A stretch of 60,306 nt of DNA from Syntrophaceae bacterium UBA6112 (GTDB taxonomy: Bacteria > Desulfobacterota > Syntrophia > Syntrophales > UBA5619), in contig DIWG01000003.1 of NCBI GenBank assembly GCA_002423465.1, forward strand, positions 1 through 60,306. The letters run 5' to 3'. Shown here piece after piece: positions 25,217 to 32,944 of this stretch; within the stretch, counting starts at the first letter, position 1; every line of letters starts with the position of its first letter. A program made the translations under genes and the position numbers. The notes under the pieces were generated by a model that saw only the letters and a program-made list of their open reading frames with translations, was not told the DNA's origin and ran no database searches.

Positions 25217-25959
25217 AGATACAGGCGGAGTTGAGTCTTTATCCCTTGAAAACCGACTTGATCGAAAATGCGGTCGCGAATTCCATTAAAGAGCTTTCAA
25301 AATCAGGGATATCCGTTGTTCCCGGCCAGATGAGCACCCTGGTTGCCGGTGAAAGCGATGGGATCTTTCGCGTCGTCGGCGAATGTTTTGAGAAGGCCTG
25401 CCGGACCGACAAGATTGTTTTGGTCGTCAAGTTTTCCAACGCCTGTCCCGAAAAAGCGATGGGAAAAGAGGACGGCATAACGACGTTCATCGGCGCCGCT
25501 CGGGGATTGAAAACGACTGACCTTCGAAAAGGCTCAATAGCAATGGCGGTTGAAATTGACGAAAGCAAGTGTACGGGTTGCGGAATATGTGTCCAGGTCT
25601 GCCCCGTGGAGGCCATAACGGTTGAGCGTGTGGCAAAAATCAATCCGGAGACCTGCAAGGGTTGCGGGTCCTGCGTTGCTGAATGCCCCAACGAAGCCAT
25701 TTTCGCGGAAGGGATGCAGCCCGCGTCGCCTTCTCGGGTGAATCACACGCTCTCGTCCCATATTTCTACAACGCGAGTGGCAACAGCACCGACCCTGTCC
25801 CGGGTTTTCAGTAATCAGTCAGGTTTTCAACGGGTCGTAGGAAGCGGCGGCCTCTTGAAGCAGATCTTCGATTTTTTCAGAAGCTCTGCAGGGCAAGGCG
25901 GCGGACGAGGCAGAGGTCGCGGCGGGGGGAGAGGTCATGGAAAAGGAAGGAGAGCATAA
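25213..25959 (+). CDS. YkoF/MTH1187-like domain fused to a 2[4Fe-4S] ferredoxin with Gly-Arg tail
   Basis: 248 residues. Positions 1-85 resemble thiamine-binding (YkoF/MTH1187-type) small alpha-beta domains (MKIQAELSLYPLKTDLIENA, SGISVVPGQMSTLVAGE). Positions 110-170 are a classic two-cluster ferredoxin (CTGCGICVQVCPVEAI ... CKGCGSCVAECPNEAI). The tail from about 235 is Gly/Arg-rich (GQGGGRGRGRGGGRG) and recalls the DUF5320 proteins. The combination is unusual. It overlaps the membrane-protein gene by ATGA and probably works with it. The Gly-Arg tail could bind nucleic acid or a partner protein. Confidence 0.82.
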   Translation: MKIQAELSLYPLKTDLIENAVANSIKELSKSGISVVPGQMSTLVAGESDGIFRVVGECFEKACRTDKIVLVVKFSNACPEKAMGKEDGITTFIGAARGLKTTDLRKGSIAMAVEIDESKCTGCGICVQVCPVEAITVERVAKINPETCKGCGSCVAECPNEAIFAEGMQPASPSRVNHTLSSHISTTRVATAPTLSRVFSNQSGFQRVVGSGGLLKQIFDFFRSSAGQGGGRGRGRGGGRGHGKGRRA

Positions 25960-25988
25960 ACCCAGCGAGGCAATCGGACAGAATTGTT

Positions 25989-27464
25989 GTGATCGACGGG
26001 TTTCAAGATCTTCGTGAGATGTTGCCCCATATTCGCCTGTGTCGGGAGCTAAGCCCCGGAGTCCTGGCGGAAGCTGCGAAAACAGGATCGGTGTCCAACG
26101 GCAATTTGACCACTCTATCCGATTTCCTCGTCATGATGGCCACCTGGTGTTATGATATGAACTACCGGCCTACCCGGCGCCTCGCCATTAAACGGGGCCT
26201 TTTATCTCGCATCCGGCGTGAGCTGCCGGATACGAAACCCGTCAGGGATCTGTTCGTAGGCATCACCGAAGAGCTGCAGAAAACAGCAAAGATAACGACT
26301 GTAAACAACAGAAAGGGGGACGGAATCATGCCAAAAGGGGATACAATCGGTTTGCATAGTAACTGGACGGGAACGGGAGGGGTAACGGTAACAGCCTTCA
26401 ACAAGCTTCAGGTCGCCCGAACGAGCCAGACTATCGAGCTTTCAGCCAGGGATTTGGCAGCACTTGGCGAAAAGGACCTAACCAAAATCCATGTCAAAGA
26501 TTCGATTGGCAAGGAATTACTTTGCCAGGCCGTGGACACCGATGGGGACTACACCCCGGACCAAGTGATCTTCCAGGCTGACTTTGCTGCCGGTCAGACC
26601 CAGGACTTTACAGCCACCGCGGGTGACAAGTGTGTGTACACCCAGAACCAGTTCAGGGCCTATGGCCGCTTTGTACGGGAGCGGTTCGACGACTTCTGCT
26701 GGGAAAATGATCGTATCGCCCACCGGATGTACGGCAAGGCCCTGGAGACCTATTTCCGAGAACGGCTGGTCAGCAGCACAGTGGATATCTGGTCCAAGCG
26801 CATATCCCGCATGGTCATCAATGACTGGTACATGGTGGACAACTACCACGGGGACACCGGTGAAGGGGGAGACTTCTACTCGGCCGGGCAAAGCCGCGGG
26901 TGCGGCGGTAATGGTCTGTGGGCGGCAGACAGGCTCTGGGTCTCCAAGAACTTTGTGAATTCAAGGGTATTGGCCAACGGGCCGATCCGCGTGATGTTTG
27001 AATTGACCTATGAGCCTTTCGCGGTCAACGGGGTCATGGTCTCTGAGGTTAAGCGGATCTCTCTGGACGCCGGGCAGAACATGGACCACTTCCGAAGCAT
27101 CTACAAACCTGAGAAGCCCACGTGCTTGATCAGCGGCATTGGGCTCAAGAAGGTCCGTGGAGAGCGTTGGGATGTCAACGCAGAGCGGGGCTGGTTGGCC
27201 AAGTGGGAGCCCATGGAGAAGAATGCCGGCGAGCAGGGGTTGGCGGTTATCGTGGACCCCAACCTCTATGAGAAACAGACGGAAGACCAACTTAACCTGC
27301 TTATACTGACCAAGGTACGAGCCGACAACACCGCCTCTTATTGGGCCGGCTGCTGCTGGAACGAAGGAGGTCAGTTTGCGGACTTTGAGGCATGGAAGAC
27401 TTACGTGGATCAGTTCGCCCAAGGCCTGCTCTCGCCGATCGAGGTCAGCGTATCGGCCCGGTGA
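25989..27464 (+). CDS. DUF4861-domain protein with unrelated N-terminal segment
   Basis: 491 residues from a GTG start. From about residue 114 (MPKGDTIGLHSNWTG) the protein resembles DUF4861 proteins, a beta-rich family otherwise associated with polysaccharide utilisation (WYMVDNYHGDTGEGGDFYS, GPIRVMFELTYEPF). Residues 1-110 are a basic, alpha-helical stretch of unknown type. An ATG at 26329 with SD AAAGGGGG 7 bases upstream would give the DUF4861 part alone (378 residues), and I consider that start at least as likely. No signal peptide is present in either version. It is out of place among Fe-S/cofactor genes. Confidence 0.6.
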   Translation: MIDGFQDLREMLPHIRLCRELSPGVLAEAAKTGSVSNGNLTTLSDFLVMMATWCYDMNYRPTRRLAIKRGLLSRIRRELPDTKPVRDLFVGITEELQKTAKITTVNNRKGDGIMPKGDTIGLHSNWTGTGGVTVTAFNKLQVARTSQTIELSARDLAALGEKDLTKIHVKDSIGKELLCQAVDTDGDYTPDQVIFQADFAAGQTQDFTATAGDKCVYTQNQFRAYGRFVRERFDDFCWENDRIAHRMYGKALETYFRERLVSSTVDIWSKRISRMVINDWYMVDNYHGDTGEGGDFYSAGQSRGCGGNGLWAADRLWVSKNFVNSRVLANGPIRVMFELTYEPFAVNGVMVSEVKRISLDAGQNMDHFRSIYKPEKPTCLISGIGLKKVRGERWDVNAERGWLAKWEPMEKNAGEQGLAVIVDPNLYEKQTEDQLNLLILTKVRADNTASYWAGCCWNEGGQFADFEAWKTYVDQFAQGLLSPIEVSVSAR

Positions 27465-27548
27465 AGTGATCGTTGTCACCCCTACTCGACTCAAAGCTGC
27501 ATTACAAGAGATCAAACACCACATCAGGAAACGGAAGGTGTCGTTTAT

Positions 27549-27992
27549 ATGGAAGAAGAGCAAATCAAAAAGGCCATGATCAAACTGATCAAGGAAAAGA
27601 TCCCCGGCGGTTTATCGGAAAGGGTTATAGATTACGGGAACGATCCGAGAAATTGCGGCACCCTGGAAAAACCCGACGGTTATGGCAAAATAAAGGGGCC
27701 TTGCGGGGATACGATGGAAATATTTCTCCGGATCAGAAACGATACGATTGAAGACATCACCTATACAACAGACGGTTGTATGACGTCCCACGCCGCCGCA
27801 TCGGCGGTCACGATCATGGCCAAAGGCAAACCGTTATGGGAATCCATTAAAATCAACCAGAGCGCCATCCTCAAACATCTTGGCGGCATGCCGGAAGACT
27901 CTAAGCACTGCGCCCTCTTGGCCGCCATGACATTTCAAAAAGCCTTGTTACATTACGCTGTGGAAAAGAAAAAATCTGGAGGATCGGGGTAA
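27549..27992 (+). CDS. NifU/IscU-like Fe-S scaffold
   Basis: 147 residues, one IscU-type domain with the three ligand cysteines in the right order: VIDYGNDPRNCG, CMTSHAAASAVT (replacing CxxSxAxAS) and SKHCALLAAMTFQKAL. It assembles Fe-S clusters for transfer to apo-proteins. It ends the locus B run and may supply clusters to the ferredoxin-ATPases. SD: GGAAGGTG. Confidence 0.88.
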   Translation: MEEEQIKKAMIKLIKEKIPGGLSERVIDYGNDPRNCGTLEKPDGYGKIKGPCGDTMEIFLRIRNDTIEDITYTTDGCMTSHAAASAVTIMAKGKPLWESIKINQSAILKHLGGMPEDSKHCALLAAMTFQKALLHYAVEKKKSGGSG

Positions 27993-28091
27993 TCCAATCG
28001 TGAACCGATAAATATCAGGGAACGAGACAGACAATGGGGAAATATTAGATGTCCCGGTGGTCGTATTGGTTGGTTTCTGTATCGGGCATGA

Positions 28092-28286
28092 TATGATTTT
28101 TATCAAGCACTGCAAATCAAGAGTCTTGAAGCAGGTCTGGTTGAAGGGGTCTGTAAAGCATGCTCCAACAAATTGGGAACCCTTGAGGCTGCAAAAGAGC
28201 AAGACCTGACCCTTCTTGAAGATATGTCAGGCCATCCCAGTATGGCAACATACCGGGATAAAGAATATGAAATCATCACATTCTGA
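28092..28286 (+). pseudogene. C-terminal remnant of a DsrE-like protein
   Basis: About 64 residues (SLEAGLVEGVCKACSNKLGT, then EDMSGHPSMATYRDKEYEII) resembling the C-terminal half of DsrE-family cytoplasmic proteins with a CKACS motif. The upstream part of the frame is interrupted by a TGA at 28089 and does not resemble the family, and there is no SD-linked start. It ends 11 bases before the DUF1847 gene, so it may once have been cotranscribed with it. Confidence 0.5.
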
Positions 28287-28297
28287 AAGGAGAGAAC

Positions 28298-28993
28298 ATG
28301 AGTCAGGAACATGCGGGATGTGCGCGCTGCCCTTTTGAACCGTCGCAGCGGATCTGTCAGAATCCGGAGGGCAAAGCGCCCCCCTTCTGTCCGACGGTGA
28401 ACAAGGCCGATGTCATTGAAAGGGCTGCCGAGGAGCTGAAAAAACCGGATCTGCTGGAATTTGCCAAGCAGGCGTCTATCCAGGAGTCGGAAGGGTATGC
28501 GGACAAGGAACTCGGTTATGAACGGACAAGGCCGATCAAGCCGCGAATTTTGGAGATCATCGAGTTTGCCGGAAAAATGGGGTACGAGAAACTCGGCTTG
28601 GTGTTCTGCATTGGCCTGCGTAAAGAAGCCAAGGTTGTGGAACATCTGCTGACCGATAGCGGTTTTACGGTTGTTTCAGGGATCTGCAAAATGGGTTGTG
28701 TGCCGAAGGAGACTCTTGGGCTGAGGAATGACCAGAAAATCAGGATGGGGTCTTTTGAGGCCATGTGCAACCCGATTGGTCAGGCATTTGTGCTCAATGA
28801 CGCCAAGACTGAATTCAACGTTGTCATGGGCCTGTGCGTGGGCCACGATTCCCTTTTTCTGAAGTATGCCGAGGCCCCTTGCACGGTTCTTGCCGTCAAG
28901 GACCGTTTGCTCGGGCATAATCCGCTGGCTGCCATCTACAACATCGATAGCTATTATCGTTCGCTGAAGGTTCCGGCAGTCAAAAAGGTTTGA
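28298..28993 (+). CDS. DUF1847 metal-binding-like protein
   Basis: 231 residues with the cysteine pattern of DUF1847: CARCPFEPSQRIC near the N-terminus, then FCIGLRKEAKVV, CKMGCVPKETLG, AMCNPIGQA and GLCVGHDSLFLKY. The family is restricted largely to anaerobes and is predicted to be a redox or metal-binding cytoplasmic protein. No reaction is known. SD: AAAGGAGAG. Confidence 0.88.
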   Translation: MSQEHAGCARCPFEPSQRICQNPEGKAPPFCPTVNKADVIERAAEELKKPDLLEFAKQASIQESEGYADKELGYERTRPIKPRILEIIEFAGKMGYEKLGLVFCIGLRKEAKVVEHLLTDSGFTVVSGICKMGCVPKETLGLRNDQKIRMGSFEAMCNPIGQAFVLNDAKTEFNVVMGLCVGHDSLFLKYAEAPCTVLAVKDRLLGHNPLAAIYNIDSYYRSLKVPAVKKV

Positions 28994-29115
28994 GTCCGCG
29001 GAAACCGGGTGTTATTTTTTGTTGACAACCGAAGGCTTAAGCTTGTAGGTTCCTTCCAGAAAGGGAAGGCTTAATGAAATGAACGATCGGTTGCTATTCT
29101 TCACACCCTTAATAT

Positions 29116-29223
29116 GAGGCGATAACAGAGAACCCGGGTGGTTCTCCGGAAAGCGTCGCCCTGCCGTCTCTCCTTACATGACCGATTAGCCCCCTGAGGG
29201 TCATGCCGCAGAGATCGCGGCAT
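29116..29223 (+). other. Strongly structured non-coding segment upstream of yedE
   Basis: The 496 bases between DUF1847 and yedE contain no convincing gene. Within 29116-29223 are a 7-bp hairpin GAGAACC-CGGGT-GGTTCTC (29128-29146) enclosed by GGCGA (29118) / TCGCC (29156), and two further stems, ATGACC/GGTCAT (29178/29199) and ATGCCGC/GCGGCAT (29203/29217). These could be a cis-regulatory RNA or a small RNA. The stems are real inverted repeats but the assignment is inference. In 29240-29480 I see nothing else. Confidence 0.35.
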
Positions 29224-29489
29224 GGCTCGATCAGGAGGTGAATTCGGTTGACCAGCATTCAAAAATCAAGAAATTGTGCGGAAGGATCTTGAGCCGTTTC
29301 CATCAGGCTTTGGCCTGCCACTGCGTCTGGCGACCGGTCTGCGCTTGTTTCACACGATGCCTGTTTCAGGGTGCAGAGGGTAAAGGTTTTCATAACACAG
29401 GACGTGGCCTGCAGCGGGTGGTTGTGCTCTGTCTCCGTCTGTCCGGCGGGGCCGGCAATATCACAACAATTCATAGGAGGAGGTATGCA

Positions 29490-30584
29490 ATGAAGGGAAT
29501 CAAGAACATCTTCGCTGGTCCTTGGGGGATCGTCGGCGTCGGCATCGCCATCGGAATTCTGGCGCCGCTGCTGCAAAAATTGGGGAACCCGGGAAACATG
29601 GGGGTATGCGTGGCCTGCTTCGAGCGGGACATCGCCGGCGCCCTGGGCCTTCACCGGGCCGAGATCGTGCAGTACATCCGTCCCGAGATCATCGGCTTCG
29701 TCCTCGGGTCGCTGGCGGCCGCCTATCTGTTCAAGGAGTTCCGCCCCCGTCTCGGTTCCGCGCCGATCGTCCGGTTTGTCCTCGGCGTTTTCGCCATGAT
29801 CGGGGCTCTGGTCTTTCTGGGCTGCCCCTGGCGGGCGGCGCTGCGGCTGGCGGGCGGCGACGGCAACGCGATCCTCGGTCTGCTCGGCCTCATCTTCGGC
29901 ATCTGGATCGGCACGCTCTTCCTGAGGGGCGGTTACAATCTGGGCAGGACCCAGCAGACCCACGCCGCGGCAGGATGGATGCTCCCGCTCTTCATGGCCG
30001 GTTTGCTGCTGCTGATGCTGATCTTCCCGCAGGTGACCGGCGAGGCCAAAAGCGGGGTTCTGTTTTACAGCATGAAGGGGCCGGGAGCGATGCACGCGCC
30101 GCTGGCGGTCTCCCTGGTCGTGGGGTTGCTGATCGGTTTTCTGGCCCAGCGGAGCCGCTTCTGCACCATGGGCGCCATCCGGGATTTTGTCCTCTTCCGG
30201 CAGATGCACCTCCTGTCGGGTTTTATTGCACTGATCGTCACCGCCTTTGTCGTCAACTTTATCGCAGGGCAGTTCAAACCGGGCTTTGCGGGTCAGCCCG
30301 TGGCCCACACGATGCACATCTGGAATTTCCTGGGGATGGCCCTGTCGGGCCTGGCCTTCTGCCTGGCCGGAGGTTGTCCGGGACGCCAGCTCTTCCTGGC
30401 CGGGGAGGGAGACGGGGACGCCGCCGTATTCGTAATGGGCATGATTTTCGGCGCCGGCATCGCCCACAATTTCGGACTGGCCAGTTCGGGGACCGGAGTC
30501 GGGCCCTACGGGATCCCCGCCGTAGGGATCGGCTTTGCCGTGTGCCTGTTCATCGGATTGACCATGAGAAAGAATATCGCATAA
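29490..30584 (+). CDS. yedE: YeeE/YedE-family transporter, selenium-associated type
   Basis: 364 residues with about nine to ten membrane helices. It has the YeeE/YedE cysteine motifs that line the transport path (MGVCVACFERDIAG, RSRFCTMGAIRDF, CLAGGCPGRQLFLAGEG). The immediate neighbours are a TusA-like gene and a DUF3343 gene, and YedF lies further on. This is the layout of the putative selenium transporter subtype, related to thiosulfate importers of the inner membrane. The start ATG is fixed by AGGAGGAGG. Upstream is the structured region at 29116. Confidence 0.92.
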   Translation: MKGIKNIFAGPWGIVGVGIAIGILAPLLQKLGNPGNMGVCVACFERDIAGALGLHRAEIVQYIRPEIIGFVLGSLAAAYLFKEFRPRLGSAPIVRFVLGVFAMIGALVFLGCPWRAALRLAGGDGNAILGLLGLIFGIWIGTLFLRGGYNLGRTQQTHAAAGWMLPLFMAGLLLLMLIFPQVTGEAKSGVLFYSMKGPGAMHAPLAVSLVVGLLIGFLAQRSRFCTMGAIRDFVLFRQMHLLSGFIALIVTAFVVNFIAGQFKPGFAGQPVAHTMHIWNFLGMALSGLAFCLAGGCPGRQLFLAGEGDGDAAVFVMGMIFGAGIAHNFGLASSGTGVGPYGIPAVGIGFAVCLFIGLTMRKNIA

Positions 30585-30597
30585 GGAGGAAGAACCA

Positions 30598-30816
30598 ATG
30601 GCTAAGACAATTGACGCTCGCGGACTTTCCTGCCCCCAGCCTGTCCTGATGACCCTTGATGAGATCAAGACGGGTAAGGCGGATGAAATCATCGTCGTGG
30701 TGGACAACGACGCTTCGAAGGAAAACGTGTCCCGCGCCGCATCCAGCCGCGGATGGAAGGTAGCCGGGATCGATGAGAAGGACGGCGTATTCAACCTGAC
30801 GATCCGGAAGGGTTGA
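30598..30816 (+). CDS. TusA/SirA-like sulfur (selenium) carrier
   Basis: 72 residues, the complete TusA fold. It has the active-site Cys in IDARGLSCPQPVLMT near the N-terminus and the terminal strands. It carries persulfide or selenide on the Cys. It is 13 bases after yedE with its own SD (AAGGAGGAAG) and probably accepts the sulfur/selenium imported by YedE. Confidence 0.93.
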   Translation: MAKTIDARGLSCPQPVLMTLDEIKTGKADEIIVVVDNDASKENVSRAASSRGWKVAGIDEKDGVFNLTIRKG

Positions 30817-30821
30817 TCGTT

Positions 30822-31358
30822 GTGGCTCTCTTCGGTTTTCTGAAAGCAAAACAGTCGCAGGACGAGCCCCCCGGCCGTGCCGGGCAGGCCGACCGGGGGA
30901 TCCTCGTCTTCGAAAATACCGGCGAGGTCATTCAGGCGGAGAAACTGTTGAAAAACAAGCGCTGGACATACGGGTCATGGGCCCCCCGCCGGAAATCCGT
31001 CTGGGGTGTGAGCTGGTTATCGAGTTTCCTCTGACTCCATGAGGACAACCGCGTTCCCGACCTCATCGACCGCGCTTACAAGCACCGAAACGCCGCCCGG
31101 TATCTGCTCGTCAAGGGCGGGAAGGATTATCCGACCGACGAGACTCGGATACTGGAGACGGTGGAGAGCCCTGCTGAAGAGGCCATGGAGGCCATCGGGG
31201 AAACAGGCGATACGCTGACGGGGATCGTGTCGGTCCTGATCGATGCCGGGATGGAAATGAGAGTTTCGGCAGTATCCATTGAAAAACACCATTCTTTCAA
31301 TACTCTTGGACAAGTAGTGGCCATTCTTTTAAGTGACGATGACCCGGGGATCAGATGA
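30822..31358 (+). pseudogene. DUF3343-type gene broken by frameshifts
   Basis: Frame 1 gives MALFGFLKAKQ ... ILVFENTGEVIQAEKLL, a DUF3343-like start. The continuation IRVMGPPPEIRLGCELVIEF lies in the +1 frame and is reached if one G is restored in TGGAC near 30965. The remainder (HEDNRVPDLIDRAYKHRNAA to about 31358, GC-rich at third positions) is again in the original frame. Two compensating indels therefore split a single protein of roughly 178 residues. This is either a pseudogene or two assembly errors. It would follow TusA directly and function in selenium/sulfur transfer. Confidence 0.6.
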
Positions 31359-31390
31359 CAGAAAAAAAGCAAGGAGATTCTTTCCTTGCC

Positions 31391-31439
31391 ATCGCATATT
31401 TGCGATACAATAAGGGAATTAGGGTAGCAAAAATGCTAC
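31391..31439 (+). promoter_or_regulatory. Paired perfect palindromes (activator sites)
   Basis: ATCGCA-TATT-TGCGAT at 31391 and GTAGCA-AAAA-TGCTAC at 31424. Both are perfect 6+4+6 palindromes and start exactly 33 bp apart. They are the best-preserved examples of the pattern and end 83 bp before the -24/-12 element at 31522. Confidence 0.7.
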
Positions 31440-31521
31440 ACTAATACTGCCTCCCGAACCGCTTTCTCCTCATCTGTTCATATTCATTGAAGGTTGTCCA
31501 TATTTATCGAAAAATCATTCT

Positions 31522-31537
31522 TGGCATGGATTATGAT
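31522..31537 (+). promoter_or_regulatory. Sigma-54-like promoter of the Mrp-NifX gene
   Basis: TGGCAT-GGATT-ATGAT: one mismatch in the -12 box relative to TTGAT at the other loci. The predicted leader is about 100 bases. Confidence 0.58.
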
Positions 31538-31647
31538 TACACACCTGTCGGTGCCGGATTATTCCGCCGCCGGCACTGCATATTCAAATGATGCCGGTGA
31601 TCGGCGGATCAATCATCATAAAACATTGTGGAGGTTTGAAGAGAGAG

Positions 31648-32922
31648 ATGAACTGTGGTGAAACGAAGAATGGCTGCGCAACGGCCGGTGGAGCGGATGC
31701 CGATGACAAGCTCAAGATGTTCACGGAGGACGAGGCGCTCGTGAAACGCATGTCCGATATCAAGCACAAGATTCTGGTCCTGTCGGGCAAGGGCGGCGTG
31801 GGGAAGAGCACGGTGGCAGTGAATCTCGCCGTGGCCCTGGGCATGGAGGGAATGAAGGTCGGCCTTCTGGACGTCGATTTCCACGGTCCCAGCGTTCCCA
31901 CCCTCCTCAATCTGAAGGGGGAACTGCTCAAGTCGCATGACGGGGGCGGGATCATGCCCCTGGAAGCGGCGGGCGGCATCCGGGTCGTTTCTCTCGGCTT
32001 CGCCCTCGGCAATTCGGATGAAGCGGTCATCTGGCGAGGACCGATGAAAATGGGCGTCATCAAACAGCTCCTGACGGATGTGCAGTGGGGCGAACTGGAC
32101 TATCTGGTCGTCGACTTTCCCCCGGGAACGGGCGACGAGCCCCTTTCCGTGGCGCAACTCATTCCCGAAAGTGACGGCGCCGTGATCGTAACGACACCCC
32201 AGGATCTCTCCCTCCAGGACGTGCGCAAGTCCATCAATTTCTGCAAGCATCTCAATATTCCCGTTCTGGGCGTGATCGAAAACATGAGCGGACTGGTCTG
32301 CCCGCACTGCGGTAAATTGGTCGATGTCTTCAAGAGCGGCGGTGGCGAGGCCATGGCCCAGGAAATGGGCGTGCCGTTTCTGGGCCGCATCCCGATCGAA
32401 CCGCAAATCGTCGGGGCTTCCGATGAGGGAAAGCCTTTTGTCTATTTTCATCGGGAGACCGAAGCCGCACAGGCCTTCATCCAGGCGATTCAACCCGTTT
32501 TGGATTTGCAGGAGCAAACTAAACTTGGGGCAGGCCGGATTTCCCCCATGCCTCAAACCATCAAGGAGAAAGATATGAAAACACTCAAAATCGCCGTACC
32601 CATGGCGGCCGGGTCTCTGTGCCAACACTTCGGCCATTGTGAGCAGTTCGCCCTGTTCGACGTGGACGGCGACAGCAAAACCATCCTGAAAACGACCAAG
32701 GTCGTCCCCCCGCCCCATGAGCCGGGACTGTTGCCCACCTGGTTGCAGGAACAGGGTGCCGACATCATCATCGCCGGCGGCATGGGATCGCGTGCTCAGG
32801 AACTGTTTGTCGGCAAGGGCATTCGCGTGGTCACCGGCGCCTCGTCTGAGGCCCCGGAAAAGGTGGTGGCCGAGTACCTTCGTGGCGAGCTGACGACCGG
32901 CGCCAATGTTTGCGACCACTGA
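31648..32922 (+). CDS. Mrp/NBP35-family ATPase fused to a NifX-type domain
   Basis: 424 residues. Residues 1-300 are an Mrp/ApbC/NBP35 Fe-S carrier. They include N-terminal cysteines (MNCGETKNGC), Walker A LSGKGGVGKST, VDFHGPSVPT, DFPPGTGDEPLS and the C-terminal CxxC (GLVCPHCGKLVDVF) that bridges a [4Fe-4S] cluster. Residues 310-424 are a NifX domain (KTLKIAVPMAAGSLCQHFGH, GADIIIAGGMGSRAQELF). At 32575 an in-frame ATG is preceded by AAGGAG with ideal spacing, so the NifX part may also be made alone. The sigma-54 promoter and palindromes upstream tie it to the other NifX loci. Confidence 0.92.
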   Translation: MNCGETKNGCATAGGADADDKLKMFTEDEALVKRMSDIKHKILVLSGKGGVGKSTVAVNLAVALGMEGMKVGLLDVDFHGPSVPTLLNLKGELLKSHDGGGIMPLEAAGGIRVVSLGFALGNSDEAVIWRGPMKMGVIKQLLTDVQWGELDYLVVDFPPGTGDEPLSVAQLIPESDGAVIVTTPQDLSLQDVRKSINFCKHLNIPVLGVIENMSGLVCPHCGKLVDVFKSGGGEAMAQEMGVPFLGRIPIEPQIVGASDEGKPFVYFHRETEAAQAFIQAIQPVLDLQEQTKLGAGRISPMPQTIKEKDMKTLKIAVPMAAGSLCQHFGHCEQFALFDVDGDSKTILKTTKVVPPPHEPGLLPTWLQEQGADIIIAGGMGSRAQELFVGKGIRVVTGASSEAPEKVVAEYLRGELTTGANVCDH

Positions 32923-32944
32923 TCGGGAAGGAGGCCGGCGTTCA

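Noticed and set aside
28089..28091. TGA upstream of the DsrE-like fragment as selenocysteine
   Set aside because: The sequence before the TGA shows no DsrE-like residues or start, so there is no evidence of readthrough.
29238..29489. 84-codon N-terminal extension of yedE from a GTG
   Set aside because: The extension is Cys/Arg-rich with no family match, while ATG 29490 has an excellent SD and matches the normal YedE start.
29041..29490. tRNA-Sec (selC) gene near the selenium genes
   Set aside because: Checked for a UCA anticodon in a long-variable-arm tRNA fold. The stems present do not make a cloverleaf.
31032..31034. TGA in the DUF3343-like frame as a possible selenocysteine codon
   Set aside because: The residues before it (WTYGSW ... 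SSFL) are out of the true frame, so the TGA is a consequence of frameshift. No conserved Cys is expected there.
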